A stretch of DNA of 64,000 bases from Petrosia ficiformis (lineage: Eukaryota; Porifera; Demospongiae; Haplosclerida; Petrosiidae): positions 2,179,501-2,243,500 of the forward strand of contig OX345653.1 in assembly GCA_947044365.1 (NCBI GenBank), written 5' to 3'. Of the stretch, positions 13,156-27,570 are shown one piece after another. Made by a program: the position numbers and the translations under genes. How positions within the stretch are numbered: the stretch's first letter is position 1; the number at the start of each line of letters is the position of its first letter. The notes beneath the pieces are model-generated. The model did not search any database and was not told the origin of the DNA. It saw only the letters and a list, made by a program, of their open reading frames with translations.

Positions 13156-14629
13156 ATATTCACTGTAGTCTCTAATGTTAGAGTTTAGTCTATTGATTCA
13201 ATAGTCTCTACTGTCACAGCATTCTCTACTGTGACATCACAATAGTCTATACTGTCACCGTAGAGACTATAGTCAAAAGTGTCTCTACGGTCCCAATAGT
13301 CTCTACTGTCACAACAGTCTCTATAGTCACAAAAGTCTCCACTGTCACAATAGTCCTTACTGCCAGTGGTAACTGCTGTCACATAAGTATCTATGGCCAC
13401 AATAGTCTCTACTGTCACAGTAGTCTCTACAGTCAGAGTAGTATCTACTGTCGCAGTAGTCACAAATGTCACAGTAGTCTCTACTGTCACGGTAGTCTGT
13501 ACTGTGACAGTAGAGTCTATTGTCAAAGTAGTCTCTACTGTCACAGTAGTCTCTACTGTCACAAGTGCCTATAGTCTCTTCTGTCACAATAGTCTGTAAG
13601 GTCACAATAGTCTCAGTAAAGACTACTGTGACAGTAGAGACAATTGTGACAGTAGATACTATTGTGACAGTGGAAACTATTGTGACAGTAGAGACTATTA
13701 TCACAGGGTAGACTATTTTGATTATAGAGATTACTACGACAGCAGAGACAGCGGTGAATGTTGAAACTTCTGTGACAGTAGAGAAAATTGTGACAGTAAA
13801 CTTTATTGTGACTAGAGTCTACTGCGACAGCAGAGACAGCGGTGACAGTTGAAACTACTGTGACAGAGACTATTTTGTAAGAAACTACTGGCAGTAGAGA
13901 CTACTGTGACAATAGACTCTACTCTGACAATAGAGACTATGTGACAGTAGAAACTACTTTGACGGTAGACAACTGTGATAGTAGGGACTACAGCGATAGC
14001 GGCCGCTAACAGTTGAAATTATTGTGACAAGAGAGACTGTTGTGACAGTAGAGACTACAGTGACAGCAGTTACCACCGTGATATAAGAGACTACTGCGAC
14101 ATTTGAGACTACTCTGAGAGTAGTGTCTACTGTGACAGTTGAGACTATTGTCACTATAGATACTTCTGTGACAGCAGTTACCACTGTGCTACTGTGACAG
14201 TAGAGACTACTGTGACAGTGGAGACTATTGTGCCCATAGAGATTATTGTGACTGTGGAGACTTTCGTGACTATACAGACTATTGGGACACTAGAGACTTT
14301 AGGCACTTGTGACAGTATAGACTACTGTGAGAGTAGAGACAATTATGACAGTAGATACAGTTGTGACAGTAGAGACTATTGTGAATATAGAAACTACTGA
14401 AACAATGGAGATTATTGTGACAGCGGAGACTATTGTGACTATAGATACTATTATGACAGTAGAGACTATAAGGCAAGTGACAGTAAAGACTACTGTGAAT
14501 ATAGACTCTACTCTGACATTAGAGACTACTGTGACAGTAGAAACTACTTTGACGGTAGACAACTGCGATAGCAGATACTGTGGTGACAGTTGAATTTATT
14601 GTAACAGCAGAGACTGTTTTGACAGTAGA

Positions 14630-16345
14630 GACTACTATGACAGCAGTTACTACCGTGATATAAGAGACTACTGCGACATCTGAGACTGCAGTGACAGTAG
14701 ACAATTGTGACTATAGAAACTACTGTGACTGTAGAGACAATTGTTGACTGTAGAAACAATTGTGACTGTAGAGACTATTGTGAGAGTAGAGACTATTGTG
14801 ACTATAGAGACAACTGTGACAGTAGAGACAATTGTGACAGTGGAGACTATTGTTACTACAAAGACTGTTGTGACTGTAGAGATTATAGGCACCGGTGACA
14901 GTAGAGACTACTGTGAAAGTAGAGACTACTGTTACAGTAGAGACAATTGTGACAGTATATACAATTTTGACATTAGAGACAATTGTGATTATAGAAAGTA
15001 CTGACAGTACAGACAATTGTGACAGTACAGAAAATTGTGACAGTAGAGAATATTGTGACAGTAGAGACCATTGTGACTATAGAGACTACTGTGACAGTAT
15101 AGACAATTGTGACAGTAGAGACAATTGTGACAGTATAGACTATTGTGACATTGGAGACTATTTTGACAGTAGAGACTATTGTGAGTATAGAGACTACTGT
15201 GACAGCAGTCACAACTGTGTCAGTAAAGACAACTGTGACAGTTGAGACTACTGAGACAGCAGAAACTGTGGCGACAGTTGAAACTACTGCCAGAGTAGAC
15301 ACAAATTTTGACTGTTAAAACTACTGTAACAGCTGTTGCCAACTTTACCTTATAGCTACGGTGAAAGTTGAGACTATTCTGACAGTAGAGACTACTGTGA
15401 GAGTAAAGACTATTGTGACTATAGATAATACTGTGACAGCAGTTACCACTGTCGCAGTATTCTCTAATGTCACGGTGGTAATTGCTGTCACAGTAGTCTC
15501 TACTGTCACAATAGTCTCTACTGTCACAGTAGTCTCTACTCTCACCTCACAATAGTCTCTACTGTTGCAGTAGAGACTATAGTCACAATAGTCTCTACTG
15601 TCACAATAGTCTCTACTGTCACAGTGGTAACTGCTGTCACAGTATTTACTATAGTCACAATGGTCTCTACTCTCACAGTAGTCTCTACTGTCAGAGTAGT
15701 CTCAACTGTCGCAGTAACATTAATGTGAAGTTGGCAACTGCTGTTGCAGTAGTTTCTACAGTCAAAATTATAGTCTACTGAGGCAGAAGTTTTAACTGTC
15801 ACAGCAGTCTCTGCTGTCGCAGTAGTCTCAACTGTAACAGTAGTCTTTACTGTCACAGTGGTGATTGCTCTCACAGTAGTCTCTATACTCACAAAAGTCT
15901 CTTATGTCACAATAGTCTCCACTGTCACAATAATCTCTACTCTCATAATAGTCTCTACGGTTACAGTGGTACTGCTGTCACAGTATTCTCTATAGTCACA
16001 ATAGTCTCTACTGTCGAAATAGTCTCCAATGTCACAATAGTCTATACTGTCACAATTGTCTCTACAGTCACAATTGTCTATATTGTGACAGTAGTCTATA
16101 AGGTCAGAATAGTCTCTACTGTCACAATAGTCTCTACTGTCACAATTGTCACTTCTGTCACAATTGTCTCTACGGTCACAGTACTTTCTATAATCACAAT
16201 AGTCTTCACTGTCACAATAGTCTCTACTGTCCTAATAGCCTGTACTGCCACAGTGGTAACTGTTGTCACAGAAGTATCTATACCCACAATAGTCTCTACT
16301 GTCACAGTAGACTCTCACTGTAGACTCTACTGTCAGAGTAAATAG
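14630..16345. repeat. Higher-order block shared with 29,090-30,755, copy 1
   Basis: Successive variants in this block recur in the same order at 29,090-30,755, with the offset moving from about 14,456 to 14,410 and then 14,409. It includes an M-to-P switch (15,439 and 29,849) and the GTTGGCAAC marker in orientation P near 15,730 and 30,138. It also resembles 2,390-4,000 of the 7.64-kb unit, so all three descend from one ancestral block. Confidence 0.8.
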
Positions 16346-16390
16346 AGTCTATCGTCACAGTAGTCACTACTCTCACAGTAGTCTCTACTG

Positions 16391-19269
16391 TCACAAGTGC
16401 CTATAGACTCTACCGTCACAACAGTCTCTATAGTCACAAAAGTCTCCACTGTCACAATAGTCCTTACTGCCAGTGGTAACTGCTGTCACAGAAGTATCTA
16501 TGGCCACAATAGTTTCTACTGTAACAGCAGTCTCTACAGTCAGAGTAGTATCTATTGTCGCAGTAGTCTGAAATGTCACAGTAGTCTCTACTGTCACAGT
16601 AGTCTCTACTGTCACAAGTGCCTATAGTCTCTTCAGTCACAATAGTTTCTATGGTCACAATAGTCTAAGTAGAGACTACTGAGACCGTAGAGACTACTGT
16701 GACAGTGGAGACTATTGTCTCCGTAGAGATTATTGTGACAGTGGAGACTATTGTGACTATACAGACTATTGTGACACTAGAGACTTTAGGCTCTTGTGAC
16801 AGTATAGACTACTGTGAGAGTAGGCTACTGTGATAGTAGACTCTACTCTGAAAGTAGAGACCACTGTGAGAGTAGAGACAATTGTGACAGTAGATACAGT
16901 TTTGACAGTAGAAACTATTGTGAATATAGAAACTTCTGTAACAGTAGAGATTGTTGTGATAGTTGAGACTATTATGACTATAGATACTATTATGACAGTA
17001 GAGACTATAGGCACGTGAGACAGTAGAGACTACTGTGACAGCAGTTACCACTGTCGCAGTATTCTCTAATGTCACAGTGGTAATTGCTGTCACAGTAGTC
17101 TCTACTCTCACAGTAGAGTCTATTGACACAGTAGTCTCTAACTGTCACAGTACTTTCCACTGTCACCGCTGTCTTCTGTCGCAGTAGTCTGTACTGTTAG
17201 AGGAGTCTCTACTGTCACTGTAGTCTCTACTGTCAGAGTTTAGTCTATTGTCACAATAGTCTCTACTGTCACAGTAGTCTCTACTGTCACATCACAATAG
17301 TCTATACTGTCACCAAAGAGACTATTGTCACAATAGTCTCTACTGTCACAATTGTCTCTACTGTCAATCGTCTACTGTCACAATAGTCTTTAGCTGTCAC
17401 AGTAGTTTAAACTGTCACTGCAGTCTCTGATGTCGCAGTAGTCTTTAATGTCACAGTAGTTTCAACTGTCACCGTTGTCTGCTGTCGCTGTAGTCTCTAC
17501 AGTCATAGAAGAGTCTATTGTCAGAGTAGTCTCTATTCTCACAATAGTCTCTACTGTCACATATGCATATAATCTCTACGGTCACAACAGTCTCTACTGT
17601 CACAATTGTGTATATTGTCACAGTAGTCTCTAAGGTCAGAATAGTCTCTACTGTCACAATAGTCTCTACTGTCACAATAGTCTCTACTGTCACAATTGTC
17701 TCTACGATCACAATTGTCTATATAAACTATTGTGACTCTAGAGACTTTAGGCTCTTGTGACAGTATAGACTACTGTGAGAGTAGACTACTGTGATAGTAG
17801 ACTCTACTGTGAGAGTAGAGACTACTGTGACAGTAGAGACAATTGTGACAGTAGAGACTATTGTGACAGTGGAAACTATTGTGACAGTCGAGACTATTAT
17901 GACAGTGGAGACTATTTTGATTATAGAGATTACTACGACAGCAGAGACAGCGGTGAATGTTGAAACTTCTGTGACAGTAGAGAAAATCACCGCTGTCTCT
18001 GCTGTCGTAGTAATCTCTATAATCAAAATAGTCTCCACTGTCATAATAGTCTCGACTGTCACAATAGTTTCCACTGTCACAATAGTCTCTACTGTCACAA
18101 TTGTCTCTACTGTCACAGTAGTCTCTACTCTCACAGTAGAGTCTATTATCACAGTAGTCTCTACTGAGACTATTGAGACAACAGAGACTAGTTTGACAGA
18201 AAAGACTATAGGCACTTTTGACAGTAGAGACTATTATGACAGCGGTGACAATTGAAATTATCGTGACGGTAGATACTGTTGTGACAGTAGAGACTACTGT
18301 GACAGCAGTTTCTACCGTGATATGAGACTACTGCGACATCTGAGAGTGCAGTGACAGTGGACAATTGTGACTATAGATACTACTGTGACTGTAGAGCTAA
18401 TTGTTGACTGTAGAGAAAATTGTGACTGTAGAGACTATTGTGAGAGTAGAGACTATTGTGACTATAGAGACAACTGTGACAGTAGAGACAATTGTGACAG
18501 TGGGGACTATTGTTACTACAGAGACTGTTGTGACTGTAGAGACTACTGGCACTTGTGAAAGTAGAGAATACTTTGAGAGTAGAGACTACTGTTACAGTAG
18601 AGACAATTGTGACAGTAGATACAATTTTGACATTAGAGACAATTGTGATTATAGAAAGTACTGTAAGTGTAGAGACAATTGTGACAGTACAGACAATTGT
18701 TGACAGTAGAGAATATTGTGAGTATAGAGACTACTGTGACAGCAGTCACCACTGTTACAGTGAAGACAACTGTGACAGTTGAGACTACTGCGGTGACAGT
18801 TGAAACTACTGCCACAGTAGACACTAGTTTTGACGGCAGAAACTACTGCAACAGCTGTTGCCAACTTTACATTATAGCTACTGCGACAGTTGAGACTATT
18901 CTGACAGTGGAGACTACTGTGAGAGTAGAGACTATTGTGACTATAGATACTACTGTGACAGCAGTTACCACTGTCGCAGTATTCTCTAATGTCACGGTGG
19001 TAATTGCTGTCACAGTAGTCTCTACTCTCACAGTAGAGTCTATTGACACAGTAGTCTCTAACTGTCACAGTACTTTCCACTGTCACCGCTGTCTCTGCTG
19101 TCGCAGTAGTCTCTACTGTTAGAGTAGTCTCTACTGTCACTGTAGTCTCTACTGTCAGAGTTTAGTCTATTGTCAAAATAGTCTCTACTGTCACAGTAGT
19201 CTCTACTGTGACATCACAATAGTCTATACTGTTCCCGTTGAGACTGTAGTCACAAGAGTCTCTACTGTC
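16391..19269. repeat. Approximately 6.3-6.8-kb higher-order block, copy 1
   Basis: The order of variants matches 23,206-25,699. The offset is 6,815 at the start, 6,797 by 16,766, 6,304 by 18,367 and 6,430 from 18,867. The drop of 493 bases reflects a segment (about 17.7-18.2 kb, containing most of a palindrome) missing from the second copy. The gain of 129 bases reflects extra monomers near 25,020-25,130 in the second copy. Confidence 0.82.
17783..18160. repeat. Near-perfect palindrome, 174-bp arms, 30-bp spacer
   Basis: Bases 17,783-17,956 and 17,987-18,160 are reverse complements. I aligned the arms by eye and found one mismatch (near 18,146). The inner ends are GCGGTGA at 17,956 and TCACCGC at 17,987. 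The spacer 17,957-17,986 has no visible symmetry. The arms are built from 18-bp variants, but the shared unusual variants (ATTATAGAGATTACTACGAC and its complement) show this is one inverted duplication, not chance monomer symmetry. The paralogous block near 24.4 kb keeps only the outer end of the right arm. Confidence 0.92.
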
Positions 19270-22200
19270 TCAATAGTCTCTACTGTCACAATTGTCTCTA
19301 CTGTCACAATTGTCACTACTGTAACAGTATTCACTACTCTCACAGTAGAGTCTATTGTCACAGTACTCTCCACTCTCACAGTAGTCTCTACTGTCCCAAG
19401 TGCCTATAGTCTCTACTGTCACAACAGTCTCTCCTGTCACAATTGTCTCTACTGTCACAATTGTCTCTACTGTAACAGTATTCACTACTGTCACAGTAGA
19501 GTCTATTGTCACATTACTCTCTACTCTCACATTTGTCTCTACTGTCACAATTGCCTCGACTGTCACAATTGTCTCTTCTGTCACAGTAGTCTCTGTACTC
19601 ACAATATTCTCTACTGTCAATGCAGTCTCTGCTGTCGCAGTAGTTTCTAATGTCACGGGGGTAACTGCTGTCACATTAGTCTCTACTGTGACAGTAGAGT
19701 CTATTGTCACAGTAGTCTCTACTGTGACAAGAGACTACAGTCACAGTAGTCTCTACTGTCACAGAAGTTTCAACTGTCACAGTAGTCTCTACTGTCACTG
19801 TTGTCTCTACTGTCACAAGTGCCTATAGTCTCTACTGTAACAATAGTCTCTATAGTCACAATAGTCTCCACGGTCACAATAGTCTCTACTGCACAATAGC
19901 CTCCACTCTCACTGTAGTCTCTACTGTCAGAGTTTAGTCAATTGTCAAAATAGTCTCTACTGTCACAGTAGTCTCTACTGTCACATCACAATAGTCTATA
20001 CTGTCACCGTAGAGACTGTAGTCACAAGAGTCTCTACTGTCTCAATAGTCTCTACTGTCACAATTGTCTCTACTGTCACAATTGTCACTACTGTAACAGT
20101 ATTCACTACTCTCACAGTAGAGTCTATTGTCACAGTACTCTCCACTCTCACAGTAGTCTCTACTGTCCCAAGTGCCTATAGTCTCTACTGTCACAACAGT
20201 CTCTCCTGTCAAAATTGTCTCTACTGTCACAATTGTCTCTACTGTAACAGTATTCACTACTGTCACAGTAGAGTCTATTGTCACATTACTCTCTACTCTC
20301 ACAATTGTCTCTACTGTCACAATTGCCTCTACTGTCACAATTGTCTCTACTGTCACAGTAGTCTTACTGTCACAATAGTCTCTACTGTCACAATAGTCTC
20401 TAATGTCACAATTGTCTCTACTGTCACAGTAGTCTCTATACTCACAATATTCTCTACTGTCACTGCAGTCTCTGCTGTCGCAGTAGTCTCTAATGTCACG
20501 GGGGTAACTGCTGTCACATTAGTCTCTACTGTGACAGTAGAGTCTATTGTCACAGTAGTCTCTACTGTGACAAGAGACTACTGTCACAGTAGTCTCTACT
20601 GTCACAGAAGTTTCAACTGTCACAGTAGTCTCTACTGTCACTGTTGTCTCTACTGTCACAAGTGCCTATAGTCTCTACTGTAACAATAGTCTCTATAGTC
20701 ACAATAGTCTCTACTGTCACAATAGTCTCTACTGTCACAATTGTCACTTCTGTCACAATTGTCTCTACGGTCACAGTACTTTCTATAATCACAATAGTCT
20801 CCACTGTCACAATAGTCTCTACTGTCCCAATAGCCTGTACTGCCAGAGTGGTAACTGTTGTCACAGAAGTATCTATACCAACAATAGTCTCTACTGTCAC
20901 AGTAGACTCTCACTGTAGACTCTACTGTCAGAGTAGATAGAGTCTATCGTCACAGTAGTCACTACTCTCACAGTAGTCTCTACTGTCACAAGGGCCTATA
21001 GTCTCTACTGTAACAATAGTCTCTATAGTCACAATAGTCTCCACGGTCACAATAGTCTCTACTGTCAATATAGCCTCCACTCTCACTGTAGTCTCTACAG
21101 TCAGAGTTTAGTCTATTGTCAAAATAGTCTACTGTCACAGTAGTCTCTACTGTCACATCACAATAGTCTACACTGTCCCCGTTGAGACTGTAGTCACAAG
21201 AGTCTCTACTGTCTCAATAGTCTCTACTGTCACAATTGTCTCTACTGTCACAATTGTCACTACTGTAACAGTATTCACTACTCTCACAGTAGAGTCTATT
21301 GTCACAGTACTCTCCACTCTCACAGTAGTCTCTACTGTCCCAAGTGCCTATAGTCTCTACTGTCACAACAGTCTCTCCTGTCACAATTGTCTCTACTGTC
21401 ACAATTGTCTCTACTGTAACAGTATTCACTACTGTCACAGTAGAGTCTATTGTCACATTACTCTCTACTCTCACAATTGTCTCTACTGTCACAATTGCCT
21501 CGACTGTCACAATTGTCTCTACTGTCACAGTAGTCTTACTGTCACAATAGTCTCTACTGTCACAATAGTCTCTAATGTCACAATTGTCTCTACTGTCACA
21601 GTAGTCTCTATACTCACAATATTCTCTACTGTCACTGCAGTCTCTGCTGTCGCAGTAGTCTCTAATGTCACGGGGGTAACTGCTGTCACATTAGTCTCTA
21701 CTGTGACAGTAGAGTCTATTGTCACAGTAGTCTCTACTGTGACAAGAGACTACTGTCACAGTAGTCTCTACTGTCACAGAAGTTTCAACTGTCACAGTAG
21801 TCTCTACTGTCACTGTTGTCTCTACTGTCACAAGTGCCTATAGTCTCTACTGTAACAATAGTCTCTATAGTCACAATAGTCTCTACTGTCACAATAGTCT
21901 CTACTGTCACAATTGTCACTTCTGTCACAATTGTCTCTACGGTCACAGTACTTTCTATAATCACAATAGTCTCCACTGTCACAATAGTCTCTACTGTCCC
22001 AATAGCCTGTACTGCCAGAGTGGTAACTGTTGTCACAGAAGTATCTATACCAACAATAGTCTCTACTGTCACAGTAGACTCTCACTGTAGACTCTACTGT
22101 CAGAGTAGATAGAGTCTATCGTCACAGTAGTCACTACTCTCACAGTAGTCTCTACTGTCACAAGTGCCTATAGTCTCTACTGTAACAATAGTCTCTATAG

Positions 22201-23160
22201 TCACAATAGTCTCCACGGTCACAATAGTCTCTACTGTCAATATAGCCTCCACTCTCACTGTAGTCTCTACAGTCAGAGTTTAGTCTATTGTCAAAATAGT
22301 CTACTGTCACAGTAGTCTCTACTGTCACATCACAATAGTCTATACTGTCACCGTAGAGACTGTAGTCACAAGAGTCTCTACTGTCTCCATAGTCTCTACT
22401 GTCACTATTGTCTCTACTGTCACAATTGTCACTACTGTTACAGTATTCACTACTGTCGCAGTAGAGTCTATTGTCACAGTCCTCTCTACTCTCACAGTAG
22501 TCTCTACTGTCACAAGTGCCTATAGTCTCTACTGTCACAACAGTCTCTACTGTCACAATTGTCTCTACTGTCACAATTGTCTCTACTGTAACAGTATTCA
22601 CTACTGTCACAGTAGAGTCTATTGTCACATTACTCTCTACTCTCACAATTGTCTCTACTGTCACCATTGCCTCGACTGTCACAATTGTCTCTACCGTCAC
22701 TGTTGTCTCTACTGTCACAAGTGCCTATAGTCTCTACTGTAACAATAGTCTCTATAGTCACAATAGACTCCACTGTCACAATAGTCTCCACTGTCACAAT
22801 AGTCCTTACTGCCAGTGTTAACTGCTGTCACAGAAGTATCTATGGCCACAATAGTCTCTATTGTCACAGTAGTCTCTACAGTCAGAATAGTATTTACTGT
22901 CGCAGTAGTCTCAAATGTCACAGTAGTCTCTACTGTCACTGTAGTCTGTACTGTGACAGTAGAGTCTATTGTCACAGTAGTCTCTACTGTCACAGTAGTC
23001 TCTACGGTAACAGTAGTCTCTACTGTCACAAGTGCCTCTACTGTCCCAATAGTCTGTACTGCCACAGTGGTAACTGTTGTCAAGTATCTATACCCACAAT
23101 AGTCTCTACTGTCACAGTAGACTCTACTGTCACTGTAGACTCTACTGTCAGAGTAGATAG
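19270..23160 (+). repeat. Sub-repeats of 772, 1,172 and 1,172 bp plus a partial copy
   Basis: Equivalent points fall at 19,270, 20,042, 21,214 and 22,386, giving steps of 772, 1,172 and 1,172. The 20,042 and 21,214 units are almost identical. The first is about 400 bp short. The copy from 22,386 diverges after about 22,780. Unit features include the string CACGGGGGTAACTGCTGTC and the short inverted monomer CTACTGTGACAAGAGACTAC. Confidence 0.88.
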
Positions 23161-23205
23161 AGTCTATCGTCACAGTAGTCACTACTCTCACAGTAGTCTC
23201 TACTG

Positions 23206-25699
23206 TCACAAGTGCCTATAGACTCTACCGTCACAACAGTCTCTATAGTCACAAAAGTCTCCACTGTCACAATAGTCCTTACTGCCAGTGGTAACTGCTG
23301 TCACAGAAGTATCTATGGCCACAATAGTCTCTACTGTCACAGCAGTCTCTACAGTCAGAGTAGTATCTATTGTCGCAGTAGTCTGAAATGTCACAGTAGT
23401 CTCTACTGTCACAAGTGCCTATAGTCTCTTCTGTCACAATAGTCTCTATGGTCACAATAGTCTCAGTAGAGACTACTGTGACCGTAGAGACTACTGTGAC
23501 AGTGGAGACTATTGTCTCCGTAGAGATTATTGTGACAGTGGAGACTATTGTGACTATACAGACTATTGTGACACTAGAGACTTTAGGCTCTTGTGACAGT
23601 ATAGACTACTGTGAGAGTAGGCTACTGTGATAATAGACTCTACTCTGAAAGTAGAGACTACTGTGAGAGTAGAGACAATTGTGACAGTAGACACAGTTTT
23701 GACAGTAGAAACTATTGTGAATATAGAAACTACTGTAACAGTAGAGATTATTGTGATAGTTGAGACTATTATGACTATAGATACTATTATGACAGTAGAG
23801 ACTATAGGCACGTGAGACAGTAGAGACTACTGTGACAGCAGTTACCACTGTCGCAGTATTCTCTAATGTCACAGTGGTAATTGCTGTCACAGTAGTCTCT
23901 ACTCTCACAGTAGAGTCTATTGACCCAGTAGTCTCTAACTGTCACAGTACTTTCCACTGTCACCGCTGTCTTCTGTCGCAGTAGTCTGTACTGTTAGAGG
24001 AGTCTCTACTGTCACTGTAGTCTCTACTGTCAGAGTTTAGTCTATTGTCACAATAGTCTCTACTGTCACAGTAGTCTCTACTGTCACATCACAATAGTCT
24101 ATACTGTCACCAAAGAGACTATTGTCACAATAGTCTCTACTGTCACAATTGTCTCTACTGTCAATCGTCTACTGTCACAATAGTCTTTAGCTGTCACAGT
24201 AGTTTAAACTGTCACTGCAGTCTCTGATGTCGCAGTAGTCTTTAATGTCACAGTAGTTTCAACTGTCACCGCTGTCTGCTGTCGCTGTAGTCTCTACAGT
24301 CATAGAAGAGTCTATTGTCAGAGTAGTCTCTATTCTCACAACAGTCTCTACTGTCACATATGCATATAATCTCTACGGTCACAACAGTCTCTACTGTCAC
24401 AATTGTCTCTACTGTCACAGTAGTCTCTACTCTCACAGTAGAGTCTATTATCACAGTAGTCTCTACTGAGACTATTGAGACCACAGAGACTAGTTTGACA
24501 GAAAAGACTATAGGCACTTTTGACAGTAGAGACTATTATGACAGCGGTGACAATTGAAATTATCGTGACGGTAGATACTGTTGTGACAGTAGAGACTACT
24601 GTGACAGCAGTTTCTACCGTGATATAAGAGACTACTGCGACATCTGAGAGTGCAGTGACAGTGGACAATTGTGACTATAGATAATACTGTGACTGTAGAG
24701 ATAATTGTTGACTGTAGAGAAAATTGTGACTGTAGAGACTATTGTGAGAGTAGAGACTATTGTGACTATAGAGACAACTGTGACAGTAGAGACAATTGTG
24801 ACAGTGGGGACTATTGTTACTACAGAGACTGTTGTGACTGTAGAGACTACTGGCACTTGTGAAAGTAGAGAATACTTTGAGAGTAGAGACTACTGTTACA
24901 GTAGAGACAATTGTGACAGTAGATACAATTTTGACATTAGAGACAATTGTGATTATAGAATGTACTGTAAGTGTAGAGACAATTGTGACAGTACAGACAA
25001 TTGTTGACAGTAGAGAATATTGTGACAGTACAGACAATTGTGACAGTAGAGACTACTGTGACAGGATAGACAATTGTGACCGTACAGACAAATGTGACAG
25101 TATAGACTATTATGACATAAGAGACTATTTTGACAGTAGAGACTATTGTGAGTATAGAGACTACTGTGACAGCAGTCACCACTGTTACAGTGAAGACAAC
25201 TGTGACAGTTGAGACTACTGCGGTGACAGTTGAAACTACTGCCACAGTAGACACTAGTTTTGACGGCAGAAACTACTGCAACAGCTGTTGCCAACTTTAC
25301 ATTATAGCTACTGCGACAGTTGAGACTATTCTGACAGTGGAGACTACTGTGAGAGTAGAGACTATTGTGACTATAGATACTACTGTGACAGCAGTTACCA
25401 CTGTCGCAGTATTCTCTAATGTCACGGTGGTATTTGCTGTCACAGTAGTCTCTACTCTCACAGTAGAGTCTATTGACACAGTAGTCTCTAACTGTCACAG
25501 TACTTTCCACTGTCACCGCTGTCTCTGCTGTCGCAGTAGTCTCTACTGTTAGAGTAGTCTCTACTGTCACTGTAGTCTCTACTGTCAGAGTTTAGTCTAT
25601 TGTCAAAATAGTCTCTAGTGTCACAGTAGTCTCTACTGTGACATCACAATAGTCTACACTGTCCCCGTTGAGACTGTAGTCACAAGAGTCTCTACTGTC
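23206..25699. repeat. Approximately 6.3-6.8-kb higher-order block, copy 2
   Basis: Second copy of 16,391-19,269. It lacks about 493 bp around the palindrome and has about 129 bp of extra monomers. It is followed, like copy 1, by 1,172-bp sub-repeats, but with fewer of them. Confidence 0.82.
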
Positions 25700-27570
25700 T
25701 CAATAGTCTCTACTGTCACAATTGTCTCTACTGTCACAATTGTCTCTACTGTAACAGTATTCACTACTGTCACAGTAGAGTCTATTGTCACAGTACTCTC
25801 CACTCTCACAGTAGTCTCTACTGTCCCAAGTGCCTATAGTCTCTACTGTCACAACAGTCTCTCCTGTCACAATTGTCTCTACTGTCACAATTGTCTCTAC
25901 TGTAACAGTATTCACTACTGTCACAGTAGAGTCTATTGTCACATTACTCTCTACTCTCACAATTGTCTCTACTGTCACAATTGCCTCGACTGTCACAATT
26001 GTCTCTACTGTCACAGTAGTCTTACTGTCACAATAGTCTTTACTGTCACAATAGTCTCTAATGTCACAATTGTCTCTACTGTCACAGTAGTCTCTATACT
26101 CACAATATTCTCTACTGTCACTGCAGTCTCTGCTGTCGCAGTAGTCTCTAATGTCACGGGGGTAACTGCTGTCACATTAGTCTCTACTGTGACAGTAGAG
26201 TCTATTGTCACAGTAGTCTCTACTGTGACAAGAGACTACTGTCACAGTAGTCTCTACTGTCACAGAAGTTTCAACTGTCACAGTAGTCTCTACTGTCACT
26301 GTTGTCTCTACTGTCACAAGTGCCTATAGTCTCTACTGTAACAATAGTCTCTATAGTCACAATAGTCTCTACTGTCACAATAGTCTCTACTGTCACAATT
26401 GTCACTTCTGTCACAATTGTCTCTACGGTCACAGTACTTTCTATAATCACAATAGTCTCCACTGTCACAATAGTCTCTACTGTCCCAATAGCCTGTACTG
26501 CCAGAGTGGTAACTGTTGTCACAGAAGTATCTATACCCACAATAGTCTCTACTGACACAGTAGACTCTCACTGTAGACTCTACTGTCAGAGTAGATAGTG
26601 TCTATCGTCACAGTAGTCACTACTCTCACAGTAGTCTCTACTGTCACAAGTGCCTATAGTCTCTACTGTAACAATAGTCTCTATAGTCACAATAGTCTCC
26701 ACGGTCACAATAGTCTCTACTGTCACAATAGCCTCCACTCTCACTGTAGTCTCTACAGTCAGAGTTTAGTCTATTGTCAAAATAGTCTACTGTCACAGTA
26801 GTCTCTACTGTCACATCACAATAGTCTATACTGTCACCGTAGAGACTGTAGTCACAAGAGTCTCTACTGTCTCAATAGTCTCTACTGTCACTATTGTCTC
26901 TACTGTCACAATTGTCACTACTGTTACAGTATTCACTACTGTCACAGTAGAGTCTATTGTCACAGTCCTCTCTACTCTCACAGTAGTCTCTACTGTCACA
27001 AGTGCCTATAGTCTCTACTGTCACAACAGTCTCTACTGTCACAATTGTCTCTACTGTCACAATTGTCTCTACTGTAACAGTATTCACTACTGTCACAGTA
27101 GAGTCTATTGTCACATTACTCTCTACTCTCACAATTGTCTCTACTGTCACCATTGCCTCGACTGTCACAATTGTCTCTACCGACACTGTTGTCTCTACTG
27201 TCACAAGTGCCTATAGTCTCTACTGTAACAATAGTCTCTATAGTCACAATAGACTCCACTGTCACAATAGTCTCCACTGTCACAATAGTCCTTACTGCCA
27301 GTGTTAACTGCTGTCACAGAAGTATCTATGGCCACAATAGTCTCTATTGTCACAGTAGTCTCTACAGTCAGAATAGTATCTACTGTCGCAGTAGTCTCAA
27401 ATGTCACAGTAGTCTCTACTGTCACTGTAGTCTGTACTGTGACAGTAGAGTCTATTGTCACAGTAGTCTCTACTGTCACAGTAGTCTCTACTGTCACAGT
27501 AGTCTCTACTGTCACAAGTGCCTCTACTGTCCCAATAGTCTGTACTGCCACAGTGGTAACTGTTGTCAAG
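25700..27570 (+). repeat. 1,172-bp sub-repeats, second cluster
   Basis: Equivalent points fall at 25,700 and 26,872 (step 1,172). The first matches 21,214 and the second matches 22,386, both at offset 4,486. The first cluster has two more units, so the larger block varies internally in sub-repeat number. Confidence 0.86.
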
